Origin: Malassezia japonica
Taxonomy: Eukaryota; Basidiomycota; Malasseziomycetes; Malasseziales; Malasseziaceae
NCBI RefSeq assembly: GCF_029542785.1
Contig: NC_083378.1
Coordinates: forward strand, 471,367-535,366
Direction: 5' to 3'
Length of the DNA stretch: 64,000 nucleotides
The position numbers and the translations under genes were made by a program. The notes under the pieces were generated by a model. It had not been told where the DNA came from. It ran no database searches and worked only from the letters and a program-made list of their open reading frames with translations. Shown here piece by piece: positions 11,234 through 20,223 of the stretch. The stretch's first letter is position 1, and each line of letters starts with the position of its first letter.

Positions 11234-11530
11234 TTAGTTCAGCTGTTTGATTTCGCGCTCCACGGCCTCAATGAGCGCCTGCTGGTGGTGGTCGGTGCCG
11301 ACGCTCTCACGGACCTTGCCGTCCTCGTTCACCTTGGAGAGGATGCGGTGGATAGCGTCATCGTCGAACGAGCCAGCCGAGTCGCCCTTGTCGTGGTACT
11401 TGTCGTGGCCGGCGGCGAGGCGCTCAATGTGGCGCTGGTAACCGGTAACGCCCTGCTCTTTGATGTCGCGGACGACCTGCTCGAGCTGGGGGAGGATAGC
11501 CTTGCGGGTGCTCTCGTCAATCTGAACCAT
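11234..11530 (-). CDS. hypothetical 98-residue helical protein
   Basis: Not recognised. The protein starts MVQIDESTRKAILPQLEQVV and is predicted to be nearly all helix and charged, with GYQRHIERLAAGHDKYHDKG in the middle and a C-terminal QALIEAVEREIKQLN helix. It has no signal peptide, membrane span or cysteine cluster. Support for coding: a complete intron-free frame with the GC-rich third positions of its neighbours, and an ATG facing TFB1 across a 74-bp divergent promoter. It could be a small cytosolic or mitochondrial helical-bundle protein. Confidence 0.6.
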   Translation of the reverse strand: MVQIDESTRKAILPQLEQVVRDIKEQGVTGYQRHIERLAAGHDKYHDKGDSAGSFDDDAIHRILSKVNEDGKVRESVGTDHHQQALIEAVEREIKQLN

Positions 11531-11604
11531 GATGTACTGAGCGAAACGGGGTGCGGGCCCGGGGAGGTGAGTTTGTGCTACTGTACCACGTGGCTTTCGG
11601 CACG
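11531..11604. promoter_or_regulatory. 74-bp divergent promoter (98-aa gene / TFB1)
   Basis: Only 74 bp separate the two start codons, so both genes must share this stretch plus transcribed sequence. No TATA element is visible. Confidence 0.5.
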
Positions 11605-13344
11605 ATGTCCGACGCGCCGCAGGCACTGTATGCGGCCGTGTCGTACAAGAAGGTGCCTGGCACGCTCGTGCTCGGCGCTGATGGGCTCCTGAAATGGCAG
11701 CCGTCGAGCAGTTCGTCGAGCGTTCCGGGCTTCAGCGTGCAGGACACGCACCTGAAAGGCCTCAAAGTCTCGAAACCGGGCGCAGCGCAAACCGCGCTGC
11801 GCCTCGAGGCAGAGTCGGGGCACACGATTAATGGCGAGAGCGCGGCGATGCTTACGTTTAACGCCGAGCAGGATGTGGCCGTGGCTGCGCGCGAGCAGTT
11901 TAAAGAGCGCCTCGCCGCGGCGATCGCGCGTGCGCGCACTTCGCAAGAGGAGCGCAGCAGCACGCCAGCCGACACGCCGCGCACGCCGCACGGCACGGGC
12001 ACGCCCGAGATTCCCGAGGTGAAGCTTCGTGGACAGGTGCTGCTCGCGTATCCTAGCCTGCTTGCGCTGCACAAAGAAGTGGTCGGCTCGGAAATTTTGT
12101 CAGATGCCGACTTTTGGGCGCATCCCACACGCGCCGCGCTCCTGCGTTCCGAGCGTGCAAAGATGCAGCAGCGCCAGGGCCGCAGTGCTCAGCTCGCGGA
12201 CCCCAAGCCGACGCAGGGCGAGTCGGGCGAGATGAAAATCAACATTACCCCGCAGCTCATCCGCGAGCTGTTTGAACAATACCCCGTGCTGACACGCGCC
12301 TACAACGAGAATGTGCCGGAAAAGCTCAACGAAAGCACGTTCTGGGCGCGCTACTTTCAGTCGAAACTATACCATCGCCTGCGCACCTCGCAGCGCTCGG
12401 CCGCGTCGGAGCAGACGCTGCGTGACGACCCTATTTTCGACCAGTACCTCGAAGAGGAAGACGACGGGATCGAGCCACGCACGCCCCACAACCCCCACGA
12501 CGCACTGCTCGATCTGCAGTCTACCGCTGAGGACCACGGCGAGACAGGCAATGTCCAGGACTGGACGATGCGTGCGGGCTTTGACCGGCGCACGCTTCCT
12601 CTTGTGCGCCGCTTTAACAACCATGCCAGCTCGCTCCTGCGCTCGTCCTTGGGCGAGCTGACCGACGAGGATGCGCGCCGTGTGCGCCGCAAGACGGGCG
12701 GTGTGGACGAAGAGTACGCCAAGGATACCGGAAAGTACTATGAGCAAATTGTCATGGACGACCTGAACGAGCACCGAGAGCGCGGCGGACGCCGCCTCGA
12801 GATCCACGACCAAAAAGCGTACTTCGAGGCGGGCGCGGAGGATGCGGCGATGCAAGATATAAGTGCGCCCGATGCCAAGGCCACTGCAGCGCGCTTCGAC
12901 GGGCAGCTGCAGCAGTGGAAGCTCGACATTCGTACGTTTGAGCCGCCCGGCGAGACGATGCGCGTCTCTCTCGACGATATGCTCGACAACATGGAGCAGC
13001 AAAAAGAGCAGCACCCCGGCAACACGCTTGCAGAGCTTCCCGGTGATGTACACAAGCAGCTCATCTCGTGCCATGCGGCTACCGACGAGTTTCTGCAGCA
13101 GTTTTGGCAGTCGATCTCGCCGTCGCTCGAGGGCCGCGGCGGTACCGCGCCGACGCTCCCCGAGCGTGCCAGGAAAGCAAAGCAGATGCTCCAGGTCCTT
13201 GCACGGACGGATGCGCGTATGGAGAGCATTGCCGACGCTGCCGATGCGGTGCTCCCTGGCACAGGGCGTGCGTGTGTCGAAGCGGCGTTTAGCGCTACGC
13301 GCCAAGCCGTAGCCCGGGCGATGGCCTATGGAAATAGTCGCTAA
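11605..13344 (+). CDS. TFB1: TFIIH core subunit p62/TFB1
   Basis: Subunit of general transcription and repair factor TFIIH. 579 residues, no intron. The first ~110 residues fit the PH-like domain (ALYAAVSYKKVPGTLVLGAD with a TLTF-like strand). Two BSD motifs follow: EVVGSEILSDADFWAHPTRA near residue 160 and LFEQYPVLTRAYNENVPEKL followed by NESTFWARYFQSKLYHRLR near 230-260. The C-terminal half is helical (DDMLDNMEQQKEQHPGNTLAE, VKHNG-like core absent). The ATG at 11605 gives a natural MSDAPQALYAAV start. The stop codon overlaps the stop of the convergent GCN20 gene. Confidence 0.92.
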   Translation: MSDAPQALYAAVSYKKVPGTLVLGADGLLKWQPSSSSSSVPGFSVQDTHLKGLKVSKPGAAQTALRLEAESGHTINGESAAMLTFNAEQDVAVAAREQFKERLAAAIARARTSQEERSSTPADTPRTPHGTGTPEIPEVKLRGQVLLAYPSLLALHKEVVGSEILSDADFWAHPTRAALLRSERAKMQQRQGRSAQLADPKPTQGESGEMKINITPQLIRELFEQYPVLTRAYNENVPEKLNESTFWARYFQSKLYHRLRTSQRSAASEQTLRDDPIFDQYLEEEDDGIEPRTPHNPHDALLDLQSTAEDHGETGNVQDWTMRAGFDRRTLPLVRRFNNHASSLLRSSLGELTDEDARRVRRKTGGVDEEYAKDTGKYYEQIVMDDLNEHRERGGRRLEIHDQKAYFEAGAEDAAMQDISAPDAKATAARFDGQLQQWKLDIRTFEPPGETMRVSLDDMLDNMEQQKEQHPGNTLAELPGDVHKQLISCHAATDEFLQQFWQSISPSLEGRGGTAPTLPERARKAKQMLQVLARTDARMESIADAADAVLPGTGRACVEAAFSATRQAVARAMAYGNSR

Positions 13345-15635
13345 GCATTGCGCATCGCCTCCTCGAGCTTGCGCTTGTTCGTCTCGACAATCACGCGCTT
13401 GTACTCGGACACGCTGCCGTTGAACTTGTACACGGTGCCGTTCTCGCACACCCACATTTCCTTCAGGCAGCTGTTGATGAAGCGCTCGTCGTGACTGATT
13501 ACAATCACGCCGCCGTTCCAGCGGTTGATGGCGTCGATGAGCGCGTCGAGCGCCTCGATATCCAAGTGGTTGGTCGGCTCGTCGAGCAGCAAAACGTGCG
13601 GCTTCATGAGACTCAGCTGCGCAAACGCGACGCGGCTCTTTTGACCACCACTGAGCGTCGCAATCTTTTGCAGGCCCGTCGTGCCGGTGATGCCAAACGA
13701 GCCGAGGTGCTGGCGGTACTCCTGCTCCGTGCGGCCCGGGAAGCGCGCCGCGAGGAATGCCACAGGGTTCACCGACAGGTCTAGCTGGTCGATGTGGTGC
13801 TGAGAGAAGAAGCCGATGCGCAGGCGCGAGTTGCGCTTCGCATCACCTTCGATCGGGTTGATCTGGTTGATGAGCAGCTTCATCAGCGTCGACTTGCCTG
13901 CACCGTTGCTGCCAACGAGCGCGATGCGGCTATCCATCGTGACGTCAAAGTTGATGTTGCGCAGGAGGATGCGGTCGCGCGAGTAGCCAAAGGTGACATT
14001 GTCGAGCTGCAGCAGCGGAGGACTGATCTTGTCGGTCTCGGGGAGCGTAAAGTGCTCGCCGACCTCCTTCTCTGGCGGCTCGAGCTCGGGCAGGCGCTCG
14101 AGCTCCTTGATACGGCTCTGCGCCTGCGCGGCGCGGTTCGCATTGTAGCGCCAGCGGTCGATAAAGGCCTGGAGGTGCGCGCGCTTCTGCTGGTTCGCTT
14201 CGTACTCGCGCATCTGGTTCTTGCGGCGCTCGTCGCGCGTCTCGTAGAATTGGTCAAAGTCACCCTTGTAGTAGTCGAGGCGCTCCGAGTGCATGTGCAC
14301 AATATCCGTCGCCACCTGGTTGAGAAAGGCGCGGTCGTGCGACACGACAAGCAGCGTGCCCTTCCACTCGTTCACGAGGTAGTCCTCGAGCCACGCAATC
14401 GCGTTCAAGTCAAGCATATTCGACGGCTCGTCGAGCATCAAAAGGTCGGGCTGGCAGAAGAGCGCACGCGCCAGCGCAAGACGCATGCGCCAACCACCAC
14501 TGAAGTGCTTGGTCGGCTTTTGCTGATCCGCGCCGACAATACCGAGACCGTTGAGGAGCGCGGCAGCACGGCTGGGGCCGGTCTCGGCCTCCATCTCGAT
14601 GAGCTTCGCCTGGACGTCGCCGAGGCGCGCCGACAGCTCGTCGCGCTGGTGCTCACGCTGCCGCGTCGGCAGGTCGACGGCCGAGCCGCGCGAGAGCGCA
14701 TTGTTGTCCTGGCTCGCCTCGTGCGCCGCCTCCTTGGCGGCCTGCGCGGCATCTTCGAGGGCCTGCAGCTCGGTATTCAGGCGCCCCTCCTCCTCCAAGA
14801 GGCGCTCACGCCAGACATCGGCCTTGAGCACCGCGTCGACGGCCGACGTCTCGTCACCCGTAATCTCCTGTTCGACGTACAGGAGCGAGATGTTGGTCGG
14901 GATCGGCACGTCGCGCATCGCCATGTGGCGCAGGAGCGTACTCTTACCCACACCGTTGCGTCCGACCAAGCCGTAGCGGCGGCCATAGGCCATGGTAAGC
15001 TCGGCGTTGCTCAGAATACGGTTGCTGCCGAACGACACGTCGATATTCGGCAGGTGGATATCTTTGTTCTTGCCCTTTGCCGCGCCGGTGCTGATCGACT
15101 CGAGGGGGTTCACTTTGAGGTACATTTCCTCGTACGACGCCATCTTTTTCGCCGTCTCGACCAGCTTGCTCGACTGGTAGAGGTCGCGCTGCTCGCGCTT
15201 CGCGAGCTTTGCGCGCGTCTTAGCCTCTTGGCGCTCGAGGCGCTTCACGTCGACCGTAGTGCGGTTGCGGTCGCTGCGGCCGAGCGCAAGGTCCATGCCG
15301 CCCGCCCCGGCGTCGTACCGCGACGTGCTGCTCATCGCACTGTCGCGCATATCAATGACCTTGTCCAGACGCGTAAGGCCACGGCGCTCTGCATCGTGCA
15401 CGGGCTCGCGCTCGGCGACCAAGGCGCTCAGCTTCTCCAGGAGCGCCGGAAGCGCACTGCGGGCTTTCGACGAGGCCGGCTCGCTCAGCACCGCCGACTC
15501 GAGCATCGGCTGCACGACGTCGTCCATGATCGAAACAGTATCATCCTCGCCGGCATCCTGCACATACTGGTCGAGGTACGTGACAATGGGCTCGTCCAGC
15601 GACGGAAGCGCCTCTCGCAGTAGCGCGGCCGCCAT
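13341..15635 (-). CDS. GCN20: ABCF-family ATPase GCN20
   Basis: Soluble twin-cassette ABC protein that works with GCN1 at ribosomes to activate GCN2. 764 residues, no intron. The helical N-terminal region precedes cassette 1 (Walker A GLVGRNGVGKSTLL, signature FSGGWRMRLALARAL, Walker B LLMLDEPSNMLD) and cassette 2 (VGSNGAGKSTLMK, signature LSGGQKSRVAFAQ, LLLDEPTNHLD). The SNMLD at the first Walker B replaces the usual TNHLD, as in GCN20-type proteins. There are no membrane segments. The gene ends by interlocking its TAG with the TAA of TFB1. Confidence 0.95.
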   Translation of the reverse strand: MAAALLREALPSLDEPIVTYLDQYVQDAGEDDTVSIMDDVVQPMLESAVLSEPASSKARSALPALLEKLSALVAEREPVHDAERRGLTRLDKVIDMRDSAMSSTSRYDAGAGGMDLALGRSDRNRTTVDVKRLERQEAKTRAKLAKREQRDLYQSSKLVETAKKMASYEEMYLKVNPLESISTGAAKGKNKDIHLPNIDVSFGSNRILSNAELTMAYGRRYGLVGRNGVGKSTLLRHMAMRDVPIPTNISLLYVEQEITGDETSAVDAVLKADVWRERLLEEEGRLNTELQALEDAAQAAKEAAHEASQDNNALSRGSAVDLPTRQREHQRDELSARLGDVQAKLIEMEAETGPSRAAALLNGLGIVGADQQKPTKHFSGGWRMRLALARALFCQPDLLMLDEPSNMLDLNAIAWLEDYLVNEWKGTLLVVSHDRAFLNQVATDIVHMHSERLDYYKGDFDQFYETRDERRKNQMREYEANQQKRAHLQAFIDRWRYNANRAAQAQSRIKELERLPELEPPEKEVGEHFTLPETDKISPPLLQLDNVTFGYSRDRILLRNINFDVTMDSRIALVGSNGAGKSTLMKLLINQINPIEGDAKRNSRLRIGFFSQHHIDQLDLSVNPVAFLAARFPGRTEQEYRQHLGSFGITGTTGLQKIATLSGGQKSRVAFAQLSLMKPHVLLLDEPTNHLDIEALDALIDAINRWNGGVIVISHDERFINSCLKEMWVCENGTVYKFNGSVSEYKRVIVETNKRKLEEAMRNA

Positions 15636-15664
15636 CGTGTCAGAAGGATTTTCGAATTAGTCAG

Positions 15665-17468
15665 CTAGGTGCCGAGCGAGGCTACGAGCGGCTCGAGGCC
15701 GTCGACTGCGCGGCGCTCGACGCGGAGGCCGGCGCGCGTGCGCTGCAGGTCGCGCAGCACGGAAGCTACAGCAGGGTCCATATCGTCGAGCACAGGGCCC
15801 GCGTCCGTACCCGCGACGCCAGGATGGTCCGCGCCGCAGAGCAGCGGGCCGACGCTGAGCTCGGACCACTCGGACCAGATCGCACACACGTCGCTCGGCG
15901 CGTACACGCGCTCGTCCGGTGCGCTGAGCGAGTCGGGGTGCAGGAAAAGAAGAAAGAGGGCGTCGTAGCCGCCGGCTGCATAAGTAGAAGCACGTACCTC
16001 CCGGCACGCCGCCGCCGAGAATGCCGTTTGCGTCGCGGATCGTCGTGTCGAGCAGGCGCGACATTTCCATCGGCTCGACGGGCGCGCCGGCGCGTACGCC
16101 GAGCTCGCGCATGCCTCCGCGCACAGAGCGCATCGAGTTGCGCACATCGATAAACATGTCGGCCGTCAGCGAGGGGTGCTCTTTCCGGTACGCGTCCCAT
16201 TCCGACGAGGAGCGCTGGGCGAGCGCAGTGAGCACGCGTGCGTATTCGTGCTTGTCGCGCGCACACGCAACGTGCAGGCCGAGGAGGCCATCGGCGAGCG
16301 ACTGGTTCGCCGCTGCAATCACGCGGTAGAGCTGTGCGGCTGGGTCAGTAGGGATACGTACCCCACTCGGGCTTGTTCTTACGGAACGCGCTCACTTGGC
16401 CGACCAGCGTGGGTGTGTTGGAGCCTGCGTCGACGTCTGCGAGGCACATGCGGATGCCGGGGGGGAGCTGGAGCGGCGCCGGGCGCGCGACATTCTCGCG
16501 CGTCGACGACCGGGCGATTTCCATCATGCCCTCGACGGCAGTCGGCACGCCGTTGGCGTCCTGCGGCGCAGGCTGCCACAAAGGGTTGCGGGGATCGAGC
16601 ACCGGGAGCAGGTGGATCGGCGGCCGCTGCGTCAGCCGAGCGACGTACCTTTTCAGTCTCGGTCGGCGTGCGGACGATTCGGAAGCCGGACTCTTCGCGC
16701 ATCACATCCTTGATCAGACTCGGGTCAAAGCGGCGGTAGAGCTGGTTGCCCCACACGGACGACGACACGTCAAAGCCCGAGCCGACCTTGCCCTGGGCCG
16801 CGCAGTGCGCGAGCTGCGCCGTGTTGTGGATCAGGCCGAGAGACGCAAGTGGCATCGCCTCATCCTCGCTCTCGCCCTTGGTAATTCCGAGGTGCAAGAG
16901 CACGCCGGCGGTGAGCGACGTGGTCATCGCCGCGCTCGAGCCGAGGCCGGTCTTGTGCACGTTGCTCAGCGTGCAGTGCTGCGGCGCAAAGGGCGGCAGG
17001 GCCTGGAGCTGCGCGAGCTGCGGCGCTTGTCCCTGCATTAGCACAGCTACGTACCTCGACGCGGTGCGAGTAGTAGTCATTGTCGCCCGCAATCACGATA
17101 TCCAGGCCGCCGCCGAGCTGCGAGCGCAGCGCGTCGCCCAGCGTCTCGATGCCGAGGTGCAGCGCGTAGAGCAGCGTGAGCGCCACAAACGGGTTCTTCC
17201 CGTTCTCGTCGACCTGCACGAGCTGGAGTCCCTCGGTCAGCTCATCCTCCGAGCCCATCGCAGGCAGCACCACGTCGTACACCCACTCGGCCTCGAGGAA
17301 CTGCGGCGAGCGCACGCGAATGCGCGGCGTGTCGCGCTGGGGAAAGCTAGCGACACTCGTGTAGAAGCGTGCATCCGTCGCAAAGACCACGCCAAAGTAC
17401 GTAGGGTCCAGCACAAGGTAGCCCCCCGCGACGAGCGCCTTGCCGGGCGCCGACACGGTCGTGACCAT
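15665..17468 (-). CDS. ERG8: phosphomevalonate kinase
   Basis: GHMP kinase that phosphorylates mevalonate-5-phosphate in the ergosterol/isoprenoid pathway. Five exons (17055-17468, 16649-17032, 16362-16626, 15998-16339, 15665-15975) are separated by four introns, each exactly 22 nt. Product is 571 residues. Motifs: N-terminal VSAPGKALVAGGYLVLD; the ATP-binding KTGLGSSAAMTTSLTAGVL; GKVGSGFDVSSSVWGNQLYR; and C-terminal AGGYDALFLL, the GHMP motif 3 (usually GAGGFD-like). Each splice is needed to keep these motifs in one frame. It shares a 35-bp divergent promoter with RRP43. Confidence 0.94.
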
Positions 17469-17503
17469 GGCACTGGAGGATTAGTAAAGTAACTTTTTCC
17501 ACC
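17469..17503. promoter_or_regulatory. 35-bp divergent intergenic promoter (ERG8 / RRP43)
   Basis: The two ATG codons are separated by only 35 bp of T- and A-rich sequence (TTAGTAAAGTAACTTTTTCC). Both 5' leaders must be extremely short, or must extend over the opposite gene. Confidence 0.6.
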
Positions 17504-18413
17504 ATGACGGCGCCAGCGGCGAGCGCCGATGTGCAGACGGCCATCTTCAAGAAGCTATATCCCGTCGACTTTCTGCGCCGGCACCTGGACGAGCAGGTGC
17601 GTGAGGATGGGCGTGCGCCTGCCGAGTTCCGCGCGGCGTCGGTCGCCACTGGCATTCTGTCGCAGAGCAACGGCAGTGCCTTGGTGCGCTTCGGCAGCGG
17701 CACCATGGTCACCGCGGCGGTGCAGGCGCAGGTCACCGAGCCTCATCACGACCGCCCGAACGAAGGATTTATCGTCCCGAGCCTTGACTTGTCCCCGCTC
17801 TGCTCGCCGCAGTACAAGCCGGGGCCGCCGTCGGACGACGCCCAGTGCATGGCGCACTACTTGCAGCTCTTTCTCGATCAGTCGCTCGCCGTCTCGCGCG
17901 AGTCGCTCTGCATCGAGCCCGGCGTGGCGGCGTGGGCGCTGCACGTCGATGTCGTCGTCGTGAGTGCCGACGGCAACGTGCTCGACGCCGCGGCGCTCGC
18001 AGTCGTTGCGGCGCTCGCCGACTGCCGCCTGCCGACGCTGCTGCAGTGCAGCGGCCCCTCGTCGTGTGTCTTTTCGCGCGAGCGCAACCAGAAGCTGGAC
18101 CTGCGCGTGTGGCCGGTCCTGTCGACGTTTGGCCTCTACGACTCGTACGTATCGCTGCTAATCCAGCACCTATATCCTTGCGGACCCTGCAGCATTCGAA
18201 GAGTCGCTCCTCTCGGCGCACATGCACATCGGCATGACCGAGGCGGACGACGACGCGGACGTCTTTTTCGTGCGCCTCGCAGGGAATGCCATGGCGGCCA
18301 AGGCGGGTCCCCAGGTGCTCCGGAACGAGGCGCTGCTCGAGCAGTGCATCCACGCGGCACGGGCGCGTGCGGCCGTGCTGCGCAATCTGCTGCGCGAGTC
18401 GCTGAAGCAGTGA
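17504..18413 (+). CDS. RRP43: exosome ring subunit RRP43 (RNase PH-like)
   Basis: Non-catalytic RNase PH-fold subunit of the RNA exosome (EXOSC8 type). Exons 17504-18144 and 18167-18413 with a 22-nt intron give 295 residues. The N-terminus has KLYPVDFLRRHLDEQVREDG followed by RAPAEFRAASVATGIL, then NGSALVRFGSGTMVTAAVQAQ. The second domain has VSADGNVLDAAALAVVAALA followed by DCRLPT. Splicing joins FGLYDS to TYILADPAAFEES, the usual transition into the final helices. RRP43 fits better than RRP42/45/46 because of the YP-x-FL N-terminus and the poor catalytic-site conservation; the paralogue choice is moderately certain. Confidence 0.85.
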
Positions 18414-18418
18414 TATAC

Positions 18419-20109
18419 CTACGCCCGCTCATACCCAGTAAACGCGCGCGCACGATCTGTGTAAGTAGCGCCACGTACCACAGAGCAGCACGACACGCAT
18501 CCCGCTCTTGTTGCCTTGGAGGATGGGCGCATTCTTGCGCACCACGTTCAAGATCTCGGTACGCCGGGGAAGGCCGGCCGTCGTGAGAAGCTGTGCAATG
18601 ATCGGCAAGCCTTGCTGCGTGAGCGCGAGGTCGATCAGCAGCGGACGCAGCGAGCCAAGGTGGCTGCGCACCGTCGGCAGCTGGCACAGGCGCTCGGCAT
18701 ACTCGGCGGCAACCACCTGGGGCGTCGCACGCAGCATCGCTTGGATCGCGCGCGAGCCATACACCGAGAGGCTCACCGCGCCGAGGTGGCTAAAGACGCT
18801 GCACGCAACACGCCGTTGCATCGCCTCGCTTCCGTGCTCGACCAGGTACTGGATCACCCACACGCCCCACTGGTCGCACACGCACGACACAAAGCGGTTC
18901 ATGAGCTCCGTGACGCACGCGCCGTGCTCAGGGACGTGCCCGTACTCCATAAGCTTCTGGCAGAGGGTGCTCCCGATCTCGTCCGTCGCCAGATCCGCCC
19001 ACCGGCCGCGGAACATGGTGTGGATCGCAGTCCGCAGCGTGTCCAGGACATGGTCGGGCCACGCAAGGCGCAGGACCTTGTGCCAGACTGGGATCGCATT
19101 GCGCGCCGTGAGCGTCTGGCACAGGCGGTCGCTCAGCAGGTCCTGGACGACCGCGAGGCGCAGCGGCTCGTCGCCATCCAGCACGCGGCGGACGACCAGC
19201 GCGCCGTACGGCGACAGAGACAGCAGCGCAAACGAGCCACGCAGCGCCCACGCAAGCTCCATGTCGAGCGTTAGCGCACGCTGCACGAGGTAGCCCCCAT
19301 TCTTGTCCGAGGCAAGTTTCCTCAGCTGGGGCTTGATGGTGTCCACAATTTCGGCGCGCTGGCCCTCGCTGCCGTTCTTCAGCAGGAGCTGCAGCGTGAC
19401 GCTTGCATCCTGAGCATCGCGCGACATCACGTCCGCTACAAGCTCCTTGGTAGGCGGCAGTGGGGGGGAAGGCAGCCTGCGCACGCTGCTCGGCACCAGA
19501 TCGTCCGAGGGCACGGTCCAGAGAGGCGCCGGCCACGTCGACAGCGGAGACGCGTCGTTCCAGCCGGGCGTCATCGTGACAGACGACATGCCAGGCGCGT
19601 GCACCAGCGACCACTGCTCCTCAAACGAGGGGCCGACGGCGTCGGTTGGAGGGGTCTGCTTCTTGTTGTGCAGCACGGCCTCGGGGAACGCATGGGCACC
19701 TGTATGAGTCGCGCAACGTACCTGGCACGCTCGGACCCTCGACGATCTCGTCCCAAAACGGATTGAACACGTCCGGCGTAAAGGCTGCCTCGCGCTTGAG
19801 CGGCGTAGGTGGCGCCGGCGAGGAACGCACGCCGGCACGCACCTGCTCCTCGAGCTGCTGGACGCGGCGCTCGAGCATCGCGAGCTTGGTCTCGACGTCG
19901 CTCATAGGTTCATTCTCATCCTTTTCAGCGCCGGCCGCGGGCACGGGAGGAGACTCGGTAGATGCGGGCGCCATAGGAACATCGTTCGTGACGTCCATCG
20001 CGCAGTCCGCTTCGGCACTCGTAGGGGGGCAGCTCTGGTCGGGCATGGGGGGCATATACTCAGGATGCGCTTTTGTAGTGCGCCTCCGAGCACCTTTGGC
20101 AGTGCTCAT
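18419..20109 (-). CDS. Pumilio-repeat (PUF) RNA-binding protein
   Basis: Exons 19722-20109, 18479-19699 and 18419-18456, with two 22-nt introns, give 548 residues. The first exon encodes an acidic, disordered N-terminus with a coiled-coil segment (ETKLAMLERRVQQLEEQVRA). Exon 2 has about six PUF-type helical repeats: LLKNGSEGQRAEIVDTIKP, KLASDKNGGYLVQRAL, LLSLSPYGALVVRRVLDGDE, DEIGSTLCQKLMEYG, CDQWGVWVIQYLVEHGS, LSVYGSRAIQAMLR. It most resembles the JSN1/PUF1-PUF2 class, which binds mRNAs of mitochondrial or membrane proteins; that is inference. If the last intron is retained the protein ends at 18429 instead; the splice consensus favours removal. Confidence 0.8.
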
Positions 20110-20223
20110 GCCGCCATCGGAAGCTTCCGAGGCACGCATCGCGCCGACCTCGGCTCGGTCCGAGCCGCATCGCGCACGAGCCAAGGCTCGTCTTCCTCCA
20201 CACGTCGGCGTCGTGGTGGTCTG
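20110..20223. promoter_or_regulatory. 114-bp divergent promoter (PUF gene / VTT gene)
   Basis: Short spacer between divergent start codons. No obvious TATA box or known motif. An in-frame upstream ATG for the PUF gene exists at 20139, which would shorten the spacer to 84 bp. Confidence 0.4.

Noticed and set aside
13794..15623. 609-codon plus-strand frame opposite GCN20
   Set aside because: Arg/Leu/Val-rich shadow of the GCN20 codons, without any domain of its own.
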